Shown in pieces: positions 11,880 through 23,408 of a DNA stretch of 64,000 nt (positions are counted from its first letter, which is position 1; every line of letters begins with the position of its first letter). The notes under the pieces are model-generated. The model saw nothing but the letters and a program-made list of their open reading frames with translations, was not told where the DNA came from and searched no databases. Source of the DNA: Sycobia sp. Sy_11 (Eukaryota > Arthropoda > Insecta > Hymenoptera > Epichrysomallidae); NCBI GenBank assembly GCA_018907035.1, contig JACCIC010000135.1, positions 744,001 to 808,000 of the forward strand. The letters run 5' to 3'. A program made the position numbers and the translations under genes.

Positions 11880-12175
11880 AAAACAAAGGTGAATTTAAAT
11901 TTAAGGTGGTGAGGGCAGTCAGGTTGATCTTTAATAACATAGAATATTGTTTGTATTTTTTTTATTTTATTTATTATTTTTATTTTTTATTTTATTTTAT
12001 TATTGTTTTCATTTTTATTTTTAATTTTTAATATATTTTATTGTAGTTCAGTTCTATTTCAGATTCTTCGGGGGTGACTACAAACAAGAACGGTTTGACT
12101 GTCATTATGTTATTATAGTTAATATATTATATTATAAAGACTGTAAGACCAATCAAAATATTTATTGATTTAATT
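11880..12175 (+). repeat. Penelope-like terminal repeat, right copy (inverted)
   Basis: On the plus strand this reads GTGAGGGCAGTCAGG, a T-rich tract, then CAGATTCTTCGGGGGTGA, TTTGACTGTCATTAT and finally GACTGTAAGACCAATCAAAAT. It is the same repeat as at 10885-11221 in the opposite orientation. Penelope-like elements are known to carry terminal repeats in direct or inverted arrangement. Confidence 0.65.
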
Positions 12176-13600
12176 CAGAACGGTCAACATAAATACAATT
12201 TTTAATTTTAATTTATAATTATATTATAAATATATCTCTTTTAAAAATAATTGTTTGTTTCGAACTTTTCGCATCTTATGAGGAAAAATAGTATACGTGA
12301 CGCTTGCGGAAAGTATAAAGCCTCACGCGTTGGACATTGCCGTATGAATACAGCGAGCAATCGCAAAGTATTTGTACATGAAGCAAAATATACCATAATT
12401 ACCACCACTCCATTAGAAAACCAAGAATTGTTATGACTTAAGGTTAAATGTGACAGTTATTGTATATAAAAATAATTTTTATAAGGTCTAGCAAAATCAA
12501 AGAGAATTTAAAATTAATTAAAAGGAGTATCTTATTAAGTTTTTTTAACACACATATACATGTTGCATTCGAACTTCCTGAAACTTTCTATTGTTTTCTC
12601 GGATATGGATACTCGTACATAAAATTTTACTGTTATGGTCAAAAAACACTTGAAATGCAAAATTAATTGTGGTCAACTCAATACCAAAAATAATATATAA
12701 TTATGTGATTTCAAGATTGTTTGATAAATCGGTACTTTTTTACATTCGAAAATTTTCTTAATTACAGTAATTAGAAATTTCAAAATAATAATTTCATGAC
12801 TTTTTGAGTAATTAATATAATCGAAATCATTTAACTGAATTGAATTGAAATAGTTTCATCTTGTTAATTGCATACTAATATAAAGGTGAACAGAATTTCT
12901 TTTTAAAAAATACACAATCACAGTTTAAAAGAATTAATTAAGAAGATAATATATTAATTTAAAGTAAGATAATACTAATAATAATTGTAAAATTTACCAG
13001 CCAAAAAATGATTACAGAATAATCTTTTATGCAAAATTAAAATCCAACGTTAAATAAGTCAAGTATTTTAGAATTACATTTCTTAAAAACTAATTCATTT
13101 TTTATGACATCAAAAAAATTGTCTTCAAAAATACACGAAGAAAAGAACAAATTAAATGCACTATTACCTTGTAATATACCTGCAATTTTGAACTAAAATA
13201 AATTTTCAGAATTGAATTAGCACACCTCTTCTTACGTTAAAATACATACGAATAATAATAAATTATTCGTATGTATTTTAGGTATAATGATAAATTGTAC
13301 GTTTAAATTTGATATTCAAAAGCCATCTATAATTAAAATAATGTATAATTTTATCTGTAACTTATATTCAATAATGATTTTTTAGTCAATTAGAATATTT
13401 ATAAACGGTTCATCAGTAGGAAAGCTCGATATACTGAACTATAAAAATATATCTTTATTTTAAATGAAAATTTCTTCAATATTGAATAACAATAGAAAAA
13501 AATATTAATTAAAAGTTTTTAATAAGTGTGTTCTAGTATACTTCTTAGAACTGAATATATTAAAATTGATTTAAATTATTATTTAAGAGTTATTATAATG
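12176..13600. other. AT-rich DNA with one near-perfect hairpin
   Basis: No gene recognised. A perfect 18-bp inverted repeat (arms 13239-13256 and 13262-13279, loop AATAA) would form a strong hairpin. A 61-codon frame at 12251-12436 contains a few Cys/His residues but no motif I can name. Confidence 0.55.
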
Positions 13601-13628
13601 AAAATACATGCGAAATGATCTATTTCAG

Positions 13629-14460
13629 GGTCTAATTGTGGAACCTGTACATTATGCTCTCGAATACTATAAGCGACTTAACGAGGCTGCCAAAGATGAA
13701 CGCCATCAGCGCAAGAGTGTCGTCGATTTGGGTGAACAGGCTGTACATGGTGATGACCCTAGTGGATCCTCGAGCATGAGTGAATTAAACTGCGGTGCAC
13801 ATTGCTCGACAAGCCACTCCAGCTTTAACGCTGCTTCTGGATGCGTTGTTGTTAAATCGACGTCCACACATAGCTTGCATTCGAAGCGCTCAACAGATAT
13901 ATTATATTCGCGTTCACGATCCATCGAGGATGAGGGGGTTGAAAACCACATGATGGAGGAATCAGCTGGCGCTGAAAGTAGTGATCCAGAAACTGCTACT
14001 GAAGTTGAGGTCAGCGAAAAAACGCTTAAGTTCAAGATTTCGACAGAAGGAAATGGCGGTGGCCTTTCGCACGGGCGCAAATCATATCCAAGTAGTCGCA
14101 AGGGAAGTCGTGAAAAAACCTCGTTGGATTACCATAACCACGAACTGGCTAAAGCCGTGCGAGAACATGAGCGCGAACGAATACAAAGTCGTGATGAGAA
14201 TCTTGATAGTGACATAAGCTTGCGAGTGAGTAGGCGATCTAATGACGAAATGAAACTTGCCGGGATGCTCGGGAGGGACGGCCTACAATTACAACGGGTG
14301 GAGCCATTGGTACTTTCAAATAATGATCAACCTAATGATAATGGCAGCCTTATCCTCGATACAGTTCAGCAACAATGCAGCAATCGCATCAATAAGCGGT
14401 CAACAAATGCAGACATCAAGGACGTCAGAAATTCAGGTTCTAAGGATAACATCAAAGACG
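13629..14460 (+). CDS. Probable internal exon of a host gene (function not recognised)
   Basis: An open frame of about 277 codons starts right after a good splice acceptor (TGATCTATTTCAG, ending at 13628) and begins in phase 0 with GLIVEPVHYALEYYKRLNEA. The protein is hydrophilic. It has a short helical start, then Ser/Asp/Glu-rich sequence, basic-acidic stretches (HELAKAVREHERERIQ), and no membrane segment or transposon motif. Base composition is much more GC-balanced than the flanks. The 3' end is uncertain: coding character fades near 14460, where the frame turns into hydrophobic intron-like sequence, and GT donors exist at about 14434 and 14460. The Met at 13608 lies in the presumed intron, so it is not the start. 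It looks like a disordered cytoplasmic part of a large protein. I do not know which one. Confidence 0.6.
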
Positions 14461-14469
14461 TTGTGTGTA

Positions 14470-15183
14470 TCGTATTTTTTATCATTATCTTTATGGTATT
14501 GCTATTGGATAACAATTTTTTTTGCAATTGAAGCCATTCGCAATTCATTCTACTACTTTAGTTCTATCTTATTTTTCTCAAAGTTATTCAGAATTATCCT
14601 TCACTTTTATTGCCACAAGAGCTTTTCTATCTGAGAATATCATATCATCTAACACATTTTTATCAAAAATTTTATTTAAACCTTTTAGTACGGCTACGAG
14701 AACATGTAGAAGTAAAAGAGTTAATATTTATAAATCTATTCTGTTGGGAAATATATCTATTATTTTCACAACTATTGTGAAACTTTTTAATGAAATATGA
14801 AGCTACGGAATATATTCTTTCAAATATACAAATCATATCAACTGATAATTTCGGAGAGCGCTATATTAAAAATAATATTTATAACCAGTGTATATTGATA
14901 CTCAAATTTATAATCATAACACAAATAAAGGTCAGCGAAGATAGACGTAAGTAGAAGTCGAAAGTCTCTCGAAAAATTGTCACTACCCCAAGGCGAGCGA
15001 AGTCACTTCCCCGACGTACATATATAAAGAGTGCTAAATACCTCTGAAAGAATTTCGAATCGATCGCAGCGATTACTAGAGAAATTAATTGATGTAGTTT
15101 GCGGAACTAAATAGAATGTTCTGCACTACCGACTTTCCAGGAACGTAATAGATTATTAGAATTTTTGAAAAGTAGAGCCCGTA

Positions 15184-15228
<45 letters not shown>

Positions 15229-16250
15229 CTATATCTCTATATATAGTATGAAGTCTGGGATGTTATAATACACAATTATATTGTAATGCATAAATTAATT
15301 CTTAACATTATTTAATTATCAAAAATAATTTGATTTATAAACAAAGGTAAGGAATAATATTGAAGTTAAGAAACCTTGCCTTAAATATTTTATTGACAAT
15401 TATGGATTAATAGAATATGTAACATTACTTTTTTATGATTTTTAGGTCGTTGAATATACACGCTAAATGAATACAGGATTTTTATAAGTGGAATAAAGAG
15501 CAATCTACCACAAAACGTTCATACCCGATTGAACTGAAATTTTAAACATTTATAGTATATATTGCGCGGTGTTGTTTACGAATATTAGACTGGATTGTGT
15601 TGTGAATTTAATTTTCACAGTAAAATACATACAACCCATAGATATTTTGGCTTTTAGAATTGATCTCGGAAACTAAGAATAATCATGAAAAAACATTTTT
15701 AACAAACGTTCTATATTACATTAATATATATTTATTTGTTCTATTACTTTGTTTAAAACAAGCGATATTTTTGGAGAAAAATTTCTACTATTCCATCTTT
15801 CTTTTCAATGAAAATCAACTTTTATATTTATATTTTTGAATATTCTGTGACTTTCGGTGCAAATAGAATTTTCACATCCAAAAGCATAAAAGTTATGGTT
15901 TTTTGAAATTATGGTATTATATTAGAAGGCGAACTTAGTTTCCCACCTATACGTTTAGCTAGCAATATAAGTAGTACGAAAAGTCAGATATGTCGAATTC
16001 ATAGCAGCAAGCAAATAGACGCACGTGCATGCGGTATAGTGACCATTTTGAGATTGTGCGCATCAACGTGCGCAGTAGCAGCAGCAGCCAAACTGATAAT
16101 ACTATAAATCCCCCCTTCAGGTCTCTGAAGTTGTCCATAAAAAGTACAATTGTTATAAATAATTGAATAAATTCCTGTATAACATCTTCCCCATAGAGTA
16201 AATACATTTTAAATGTAAACAGATTATATTATGTTCATTAAATTATTTTA
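14470..16250. other. Intron-like or intergenic AT-rich DNA
   Basis: No further exon could be joined to the one at 13629. A (TA)n tract lies at 15186-15228. A 110-bp segment at about 15030-15144 recurs at about 25677-25792 (see separate entry). Frames at 14522-14800 (+) and 15959-16207 (-) have no recognisable features. Confidence 0.5.
15030..15144 (+). repeat. Short dispersed repeat, copy 1
   Basis: Shares a 41-bp block with 25752-25792 at 36 of 41 positions, centred on AATGTTCTGCACTACCGAC. Weaker similarity extends about 70 bp upstream (AATCGATCG and flanks). No coding frame or known family is evident. Confidence 0.6.
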
Positions 16251-16257
16251 TTATATG

Positions 16258-16552
16258 TACAATTCATAAGCACTACTGTGTTTAAGCTATAATTAATGTA
16301 GCTGAAGCAGAATAAGAATTTATCATGTTTTCTCACACTTCCTGTGAGAAACAGTAAATAATAAATAATAATGGTCTAATGGAAATTTACCTTTTCTAAG
16401 TAACGCTAAGTATTTGTTCTGTTTTCGTTTTCATAATAGTTAAAGTGAAATCAGCTTTCTTTGCTCTGTTTCAAAACGAAATTTTATAAGCCATGTATAA
16501 TATTATTTGCACGTAAACTCATATACATTAACGTTTATATGAATTTCTATTT
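16258..16552 (+). repeat. Dispersed repeat into which Gypsy-1 inserted
   Basis: Aligns with about 63617-63963 from AATTCATAAGCACTA through AACGCTAAGTATTTGTT to AATTTCTATTT. It includes a hairpin, TTTCTCAC...GTGAGAAA. The match stops exactly where the Gypsy-1 LTR begins and resumes after 24400. Confidence 0.75.
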
Positions 16553-17448
16553 TGCCACGGTGTCGCAAGATCATCGGACGCTGCAACGTGGTGTTCGGCA
16601 CGGGCAAGGTGCGCGACGGCCCGGCGTCTTTATGACGCGCGCTAAGATGCAACTGGCCCGATCCATCACATGGTGCCCAGAAAACACGCGACGCATGGAA
16701 CGGGGTCCACGGCACAGCGCTCACGGATAGAAAGAAGAGATGCGGAAGTTGATCACAAATCGCGTAGAGTGGGGCGCGGAGAGCGCCGTCAACGCCACCA
16801 CATTGCTTGGGGTCTGATGGAAAAAGGGCGAGTGAGCAGTGCGTGAGACGCAACGTGAGATAGCGGGTTGATATAGCTGGAAGAGAAAGCTAGAGTGTGT
16901 TTTTGCGCGGTGACGAGAGTAGAGCGGGTAGTGTTCGCGACACGGGAGCGTGACGAAGGAGAGCGGGAAAGAACCGTGTGTGAGGAATAGTCGCGGGCAG
17001 AGTTGCGACGCGCTATCCGGACGGCCTCGAGTGCGCTTCATCTCTACGTTCCGGACAGTGGTGCTGCTATAGAGACAAGGACTAAAGATCGGCGCCGGTG
17101 TACAGGGGCGGGTGCTGCCCAGATCGACATCAGCCCTAGTAGCGGGGCACCAAGGTGAAGGCAGTCGGCTGTATCAGGAGAAAGTAAGGCCCAGTGTCGT
17201 TGGCGCGTGCGAGTGTGGTCGCGAGAGTGTACGCGGAGAGGAGACGTTGGAGTCGGTGTGAAGGTGGTTGGCGCATGCGAGTGTGGTCGCGAGAGTGTAA
17301 AGAGGGGAGGAAGTTTTTGAGCCTTGTAGAGTGGGAGAGAGGAGTCACGTGTGCGAGTGCGTGACGTACGTACGCGCTCAGTCTGTCTGTGTGCGACTGT
17401 TTTTTTTGTGTGCGTACTTGTTTGCGCCGCACGTCGAATTCCACGAAG
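16553..17448 (+). repeat. Gypsy-1 5' LTR (3' boundary inferred)
   Basis: Begins TGCCACGGTGTCGCAAGATC and matches the 3' LTR closely for about 700 bp. From about 17270 onward the two LTRs no longer align. A segment of about 65 bp (TGCGAGTGTGGTCGCGAGAGTGTA) is present twice here (about 17207 and 17276) but once in the 3' LTR. The end at 17448 is set only by the primer-binding-like site that follows. Confidence 0.7.
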
Positions 17449-17467
17449 TGGCGACCGTTAGGACTGG
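17449..17467 (+). other. Probable primer-binding site of Gypsy-1
   Basis: TGGCGACCGTTAGGACTGG directly after the LTR resembles the TGGCGACCG-type primer sites of many insect Gypsy elements, where a tRNA 3' end primes minus-strand synthesis. Confidence 0.55.
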
Positions 17468-18046
17468 CGTAACGAGAACCGCTGCGCATGTTATTTTTTT
17501 TTATTGGGTGTGTGTGTGTGTACACCATCGCGAGAATTCTTTCGTTTTGCTGGTGTTGAAATTAGCGCCGAATGTACTGAGTTTATTGCATCTTCGTGAA
17601 GTGCGATTTTCTTTCGGGGGAAAAGAAAAGATAGTAAATTTATGTGCGTGTTGGTGTCGATAGAATCGTCGAATTTTACGAGTGGAATTTCTGAATTTTG
17701 TGTGCTTTTGTTATTCTTTTGCCGATAGTGCCGTGACGTGCCGTGACAACCGAGCACGTGTGTTCGCGCGAATAATACGGGCGTTCGGGGGCAGGGAGGC
17801 GCGTACTCATTATGCGTATTACGCACAGCAAATCAACGGACATGTGCAAACAGTACATGCAAGTTTAGGAAGGGAAAATCCTGCGTGTACAAACAGTACG
17901 CGTAGCTATAGATAGGGTATTGCGTACGCCCGTACACAGCAGCGTACGTAGAGGTAGGCGCCGCGTTAGCGCGAGTGTGTGTTCTCGCTAGGCGATTACG
18001 TGTGAGAAACTATGCGTTTTTTTTGTGTTTTTCATAGAAACGCAGG
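17468..18046 (+). other. Gypsy-1 leader
   Basis: Untranslated stretch between the primer site and the gag remnant. Frames on both strands here are spurious. Confidence 0.5.
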
Positions 18047-18783
18047 ATGAGTGATCATGTGCTACGCATGCAGTTGCTCATGGAACAAAGAGAGAGAGAC
18101 GCGCGAGGAAACGCGCGGTGTCCGTTTGTCGCTCGACGAGGTGTTGAGGGATTTTCGCGATCGCGGGTTGAATACGGAGGGAACGGAAGCGATTTTGCGC
18201 GATAGGCTCCTACGAGCCGAACTTGCCGCGTCGGAGCCAGAGAATCAGATCATCCCATGGTATGACAACAAGGTATAATTCGGGCCGAAGATTACTCGTT
18301 GCCCGTGGTGACAGCGACGTCGTGCGCGACGAATACGGCTACAACGGTGTCGATAACTCCAACGGGAGTGACAGGACCTGCATTAACACGCATGCAGTGG
18401 CACCGTCGCTAGGCTTGTATCCGGTGGCTGCGACGCCGTGAATCGTCGTAAATGAAAATGCCCGTTCGTACTGGCGTGAAAATCCCGCTGAATGGGAATA
18501 TTACTCATCCCGATTTATTCGTGGAGTGGGTACACCGCCCGTAGGCCGGAGCGGGGATCCGCGGCGAGCGACACCGCCACCGATCGAGCCGGATAGAGTA
18601 CAAGCACCCGAGTCGGAAAAGCATTGTTGGTTTACACCGGCTCAGGACTTTGTAGGGAATCGCGATAGACCGAGACGGGAAATAGGTGCAGAGAATGGTG
18701 CCGATTACGCTAGTAGTGTGAGTATCGGAAAAATTAAGTATAGCGAGGCAGTGGGGAGATTGAAGAGAAAGCGTGTAGAGTGA
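18047..18783 (+). pseudogene. Gypsy-1 gag remnant
   Basis: Starts MSDHVLRMQLLMEQRERDA at 18047 and changes frame once. It then shows an SAP-like helix-helix segment, LSLDEVLRDFRDRGLNTEGT, at about 18130-18230. Further frames at 18223-18441 and 18526-18783 are low-complexity linkers. There is no capsid homology region and no zinc knuckle, although gag normally has both, so an internal deletion is likely. The last frame ends in TGA at 18781-18783, in phase with the RT frame that follows. Confidence 0.6.
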
Positions 18784-19850
18784 GTGAGCAATGAGGCGAA
18801 GTCGCGATCGATGCAGGCCTTAGAGAACGAATTAGCGACGGACTCGAAGCGGCGGGAGGACCGAGATATTACCGAGATATTAGGAATGGACTTTTGTCGG
18901 AAATTCGATTGCGACACTCGGCTAAGTAGGGGTTTGTGGAGAGCGCGTGAAGGCAGGTGGAGATCGTTTTCGAGCGAAAACAGCGACGGGATAGATCTGA
19001 TCTACGCGGAGTGCGCTGGCATCTCACAGCTCGATGTTCGCGAGCGAACAAAAGTAGACGAGGTGGTAGAGCGGCAAAAGACGGCGCTAGTAGTTACAAC
19101 ATGGACCGATCATCATATCGATGTACAGGGCGCCGCGCCTGTGAAACACCGTTTACGGAGGATGTCGCCGCACATGTTGGAAATCGCGTCGACGGAGATC
19201 GAGCGTCTAAGGAGGGAGGAGGTGATCGAACGATCTGCGAGCAACTGGAGCAGCGCGCCTGTGTTGGTAAAAAAGTCCGACGGCAGCTATCTGTTTTGCA
19301 TCGATTTTCGCGATCTAAATAAAGCAATGCGTAAAGATGCTTACCCGATTCCAAATATGGATGCGATATTAGACAAATTGCGCAAAGCGAGATACTTGAC
19401 GAAAATCGATTTGAGACAGGCTTATTTTCAGTTGCCGATGGAGGAATCGAGCCGAAAATATACAGCCTTCGCGATTCCGGGATCAGGGTGGCAGTTTGTG
19501 CGAATGCCGTTCGGTTTGACAAATGCGCCTATGACTTTCCAGAGGCTTATTGATGCACTTTTCGGACCGGAGTTCGAACCGTTTATATTCTGTTACCTTG
19601 ATGACATCATCATAGTAACGGTGGATTTTGAAAACCACCTGCGTTGGCTGGAGATGGTATTAAAAAGGCTAACGAGCGCTGGGCTTGCAATAAATAAAAA
19701 AAAGTATGAACTTTGCTGCAATCGAGTAGCTTACCTGGGATTCCTACTCGATCATGAAGGTTTCCGTCCGGATCCGGAGAAGGTGGCGTCGGTGATTGAT
19801 GATCCCGAGTCGAGAAATGTCAAACAGTTTTTTAGGTATGGTGGGGTGGT
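18784..19850 (+). pseudogene. Gypsy-1 protease tail and reverse transcriptase
   Basis: Copies the element RNA into DNA. Residues about 33-45 (ILGMDFCRKF) are the end of a retropepsin-like protease whose active site is lost. The RT core follows with VPVKH-like thumb entry, CIDFRDLNKA, LTKIDLRQAYFQL, FVRMPFGLTNAP and the catalytic box FCYLDDIII. The frame breaks near 19830 at a run of six T, where a single-base change shifts the conserved FLGMVGWYARFI block into the next frame. Confidence 0.88.
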
Positions 19851-20520
19851 ATGCGCGATTTATACCGCGGGATTCGGAACTTAAAATTCCGTTAGTGGAA
19901 CTTTTGCGTAAAAACCAGGCATGGGAATGGGGGGAGGATCAGTGCAAGGTTTTGGAAGCGCTGAAGCGATCGCTCACGGAAGCTCCAGTGTTAGCGCGCC
20001 CTGACTTTTCGAGGCCGTTCACGATTCAAAGCGACGCCAGCAATTATGCGATCGGCGCCGTTCTGACGCAAGAGAGTGAGGACGGAGAGCATCCTATTGT
20101 TTATATTAGCCGCGTACTTTCTTCGGCGGAGAGAAATTACTCGACCACGGAGAAAGAATGCTTGGCCGTGTTATGGGCGATTAAGAAATTACGACCGTAT
20201 ATCAAAGGATATAGGTTTACCGTAATTGTCGATCACAGCGCGTTGAGATGGCTGAAAAATTTGCGGGAACCGACGGGACGACTAGCGAGGTGGGCGCTCG
20301 AAATGCAGCAGTGGGATTATGAAATCGTGCATCGCAAAGAGGCATTAAACCACCTACCCGATGCTTTATCGCGATTGTACGAGGACGAGGAGCCTGTAGT
20401 AGCCGCGTTGGGAGAAATTCGGGACCCGAGGTACTTGTAGATGTTGCGATGTGTGCCGGAAAATCCATGGAAATATAGAGACTGGAATGTAGAGGGGACG
20501 ACGAGACGATCCGTTACTGG
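19830..20520 (+). pseudogene. Gypsy-1 RNase H
   Basis: Continues RT in a new frame. FLGMVGWYARFI is followed by the RNase H core FTIQSDASNYAIGAVLTQ, then STTEKECLAVLWAI and FTVIVDHSALRWLKNL. The domain removes the RNA strand during reverse transcription. A TAG stop at 20438-20440 interrupts the linker (DPRYL then MLRCVPENP), and the frame shifts again before the integrase. Confidence 0.88.
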
Positions 20521-21672
20521 ATGTTACCGATTGTGACGAGGGAGGAAGAATGGAGATTGGTGGTGCCATTGGAGCAATGGGAGAGAGTACTCCGAGATGC
20601 GCACGATACGCCGTCTTCGGGCCATCTGGGCGTCGAAAAAACGTATGATCGGATAACGCGCGAATATTATTGGAGGGGAATTTATCACGACGTGTGCACG
20701 TACGTACGCGAGTGCGAACAATGCCAACGTTTTAAAATACCGCAGACGGGTTCACAGGGTCTAATGGGAGACCGTGTTGTAGAAAGACCGTGGGTCGTAG
20801 TCGCTGCGGATATAATGGAATTTCCGTCGAGCAAATCACAACACGAATATCTCCTCGTTTTTCAGGATCTATTTACGCGATGGGTGGAATTGAAGCCCCT
20901 GCGTAAGGCCGACGGGAAACCGGTGAGCCAAGCGATGGAGGAGCTGATACTGTTTCGATGGGAAACGCTCGAGTATTTGCTGACAGATAATGGGAGGGAA
21001 TTCGAGAATAAAGCGGTGAATGAAATGCTAGCACGGTACGGGATTCGGCACGTGACGACGCCGTACCACCCGCAGGCGAACCCCGTGGAAAGAAGCAATC
21101 GAACACTCAAGACGATGATTGCTACTTTTGTTAAAGGTGACCACCGAGAATGGGACGTGCACGTTCATGCGTTTAGATACGCGATAAATACGGCGATGCA
21201 GGCATCAACGAGGACTTCGCCCGTGTTTTTAAATTTCGGTCGACATCCGCGGCCCGTACAAAGCTTGCGCCGAGAGGTTGAGGGAGAACGTGTAATTGCA
21301 CGGATTGCACCGGAAAAATGTCAGGATAGGATGAAAAGGTTGGATGCACTCCGGGATATTGTAGCGAGATACGTGGACGAAGCTAAAGAGAAGCAGGCGC
21401 GGTACTATAATAAACGAAGGAAGGATGTGCGATTTAGCGTCAGTGATAGCGTCATGCGGAGAGTGCACTTGTTGTCGGATGCCGCCAGAAAATTCTCCGC
21501 GAAGCTAGCGCCGAAGTTTGAAGGGCCGTATGCGATCGTGGAGGTGAAATCGCCGAATGTGTATGTGTTAGGGTCCGGAGAGGGACTAAACCGTCGACTA
21601 ACGAAGGCACACGTATCGGAGCTGAAGCGCTATGTGCCGCCGCGGAACGCGCAGAGGAAGCAACAACACTGA
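20521..21672 (+). CDS. Gypsy-1 integrase (383 codons, uninterrupted)
   Basis: Joins element DNA to the chromosome. The N-terminal zinc site is HDTPSSGHLG...CEQCQRF (about residues 28-70). The DDE triad is visible at VVAADIMEF (about 97), LLTDNGREF (about 156) and HPQANPVERSN (about 191). A GPY/F module ends the protein (KFEGPYAIVEVKSPNVYVLG to HVSELKRYVPP). In a working element it would be part of a longer pol chain, so the Met at 20521 is not a real start. All key residues are present. Confidence 0.9.
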   Translation: MLPIVTREEEWRLVVPLEQWERVLRDAHDTPSSGHLGVEKTYDRITREYYWRGIYHDVCTYVRECEQCQRFKIPQTGSQGLMGDRVVERPWVVVAADIMEFPSSKSQHEYLLVFQDLFTRWVELKPLRKADGKPVSQAMEELILFRWETLEYLLTDNGREFENKAVNEMLARYGIRHVTTPYHPQANPVERSNRTLKTMIATFVKGDHREWDVHVHAFRYAINTAMQASTRTSPVFLNFGRHPRPVQSLRREVEGERVIARIAPEKCQDRMKRLDALRDIVARYVDEAKEKQARYYNKRRKDVRFSVSDSVMRRVHLLSDAARKFSAKLAPKFEGPYAIVEVKSPNVYVLGSGEGLNRRLTKAHVSELKRYVPPRNAQRKQQH

Positions 21673-21699
21673 GATCCTTGTCTTTTTCTTGTTTTGGGG

Positions 21700-23237
21700 A
21701 TAGAGAGTGGGAGAGAGAGAGGGAGAGAGGTACGTTGTACGATGCGTCACGAAGATAGCGTGGAAATGGCCGAGGAGGCTCGAGAGAGCAGCCCCATCTT
21801 GACGGCGAGCCCTGGGATAATCTCTCTTGTCCGCCGGAGGACGGAGTCACAGCTGAGAGGCATACCATAGTATGAGATGAGCGTCGAGGAGGAACCGGAC
21901 GAGACGGAAGCAGAAGCGGGGGCAACTGAGGGAGGAGATCTGACAATCGTCGGTGTCGCCGTCGCAAGCCAGCCTGCCCTGGCGGAACCCGTCAGCACTG
22001 AGCACCTTGACTGCGCCGTTAGCCAAAAGAGAAATGACGGACTGACCGACGAGAGCAAGGGTACAACCCGACGAGGAGAAGTAGCGGGGCGGGCGTGAAC
22101 TATGAGCTCAGCGCGGCGCGCTCGGAGGCAGCCGGGCCCTTGCCATGGTATGGGCCGGGTTTCCGAGTCGACCGGACGACCGCTACTGCTTAAGGAGCGA
22201 TTCCACCCTGGATGGGCGAGCTGCGCCGCCCCCATCAAGCAGAGGCCAATGGAGGGGCCACGCTCGAGGAAGCGGGAGGCAGAGGAGGAGGCAAACCCGG
22301 AGCGAGAGAGTAGGGAAGTACAGGAGGAGCTCGAGAGATACGTCAGCACGGAGGCTCACGTAACTGCCATCCCACCAACTATCAAGGAGGCACTAGAGAC
22401 AATAATCCAACGAGGGCCGAGGCAGGTGCTGAGGGTCCGTTCCACGAAGCTCTCGCTTCCTGGGATTGTTGCCGCTGAAGGGAACGCCGATGGGGCCTGC
22501 CGACCAGGAGTGGGACGAACCGTCGGAGCGAATGCCGACGGCAGAACCTCCGGCGCACGGAACCGCCGTGCCGAGGGACGCACGGAGGGAGAGTGGGAAT
22601 CTCGGAAATGCACCTGGAAACTCGGCAAGAAGGCGTAGGAGGAGATATAACCCGAGGAGGCACCTGGAGAGGGACGATTTTGTTTCGGCCCTTCCCATAC
22701 CGCCGAGGTCGCCAACGCAGCCAGGCCCGCCGACCATTTCCCATGGCCGGGAAAATACTACGGGAGGTTGGGGCGTTATGGCATCCACCCCCGAGCCGGC
22801 GGGAAGGAAGCGACGGTACTTGTGGTTGCCGCGAGACGGGGCGACGGCGCAAGCACCTACTGCGGCCGAATCTAGGTTTCCCATCCGAGAGCGGGGGGTC
22901 ATGTTCGGCGATCTGGTGGCGATACCGGCCAACCCAGGAGGATAGGGTCGGTTTCAGATCCGACGAAGCAATGCCCGTCGCTCAAGATCTCGTGGCGGCC
23001 GTGACAATCGTGCAACGAGATGAGCCGGTGGCTGAGCAACGCTCCACCGCTCAGTCGGCTGGAACACCCGCATTGCACTCTCCACGGACAAGCAATGAGA
23101 GGGAAAGATTGGGAGTGAATACCGAGAGCCGTTTTGAGCCGTCAGGAGTCGTCCTTCGGCTCCTGGACCGACTAGAGGGCTTGCCGGTAGATATACGTGG
23201 GGGTATATTGCGGCACCTCTATGTCGCGCCCCGGTAG
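21700..23237 (+). pseudogene. Gypsy-1 third ORF region, unknown function
   Basis: GC-rich sequence between integrase and 3' LTR with overlapping plus-strand frames 21877-22098, 22102-22638, 22466-22945 and 22593-23237. The pieces read like one disordered, Pro/Arg/Glu-rich protein broken by frameshifts, ending LPVDIRGGILRHLYVAPR. No membrane segment, signal peptide or zinc knuckle is seen, so it does not look like an envelope. It may correspond in position to the downstream ORF of Gypsy-2. Confidence 0.5.
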
Positions 23238-23394
23238 AGCCGACTACCATAGTAGCGCTGAATGGAAGAAGGAAGTTTTTTTTTGTTTTTTTTTTATGTT
23301 TCAGCGAGGGTCAGGACGAGAACGATGCCAATGCGTCCGACGGGTGCCGAATTAAGTGAGAGTAACTAAAGCCTCCCGGGCGGAAGCCTGAGCT

Positions 23395-23408
23395 AGGAGG
23401 GAGGTATT
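23395..23408 (+). other. Polypurine tract of Gypsy-1
   Basis: AGGAGGGAGGTATT lies immediately before the TG of the 3' LTR, the position from which plus-strand synthesis starts. Confidence 0.6.

Noticed and set aside
14522..14800. Second exon after the candidate host exon
   Set aside because: The frame is hydrophobic and AT-driven, with no acceptor or donor that would keep phase with 13629-14460.
15959..16207. 82-codon minus-strand frame
   Set aside because: Leu-rich, no recognisable motif, and no repeat or splice context to support it.
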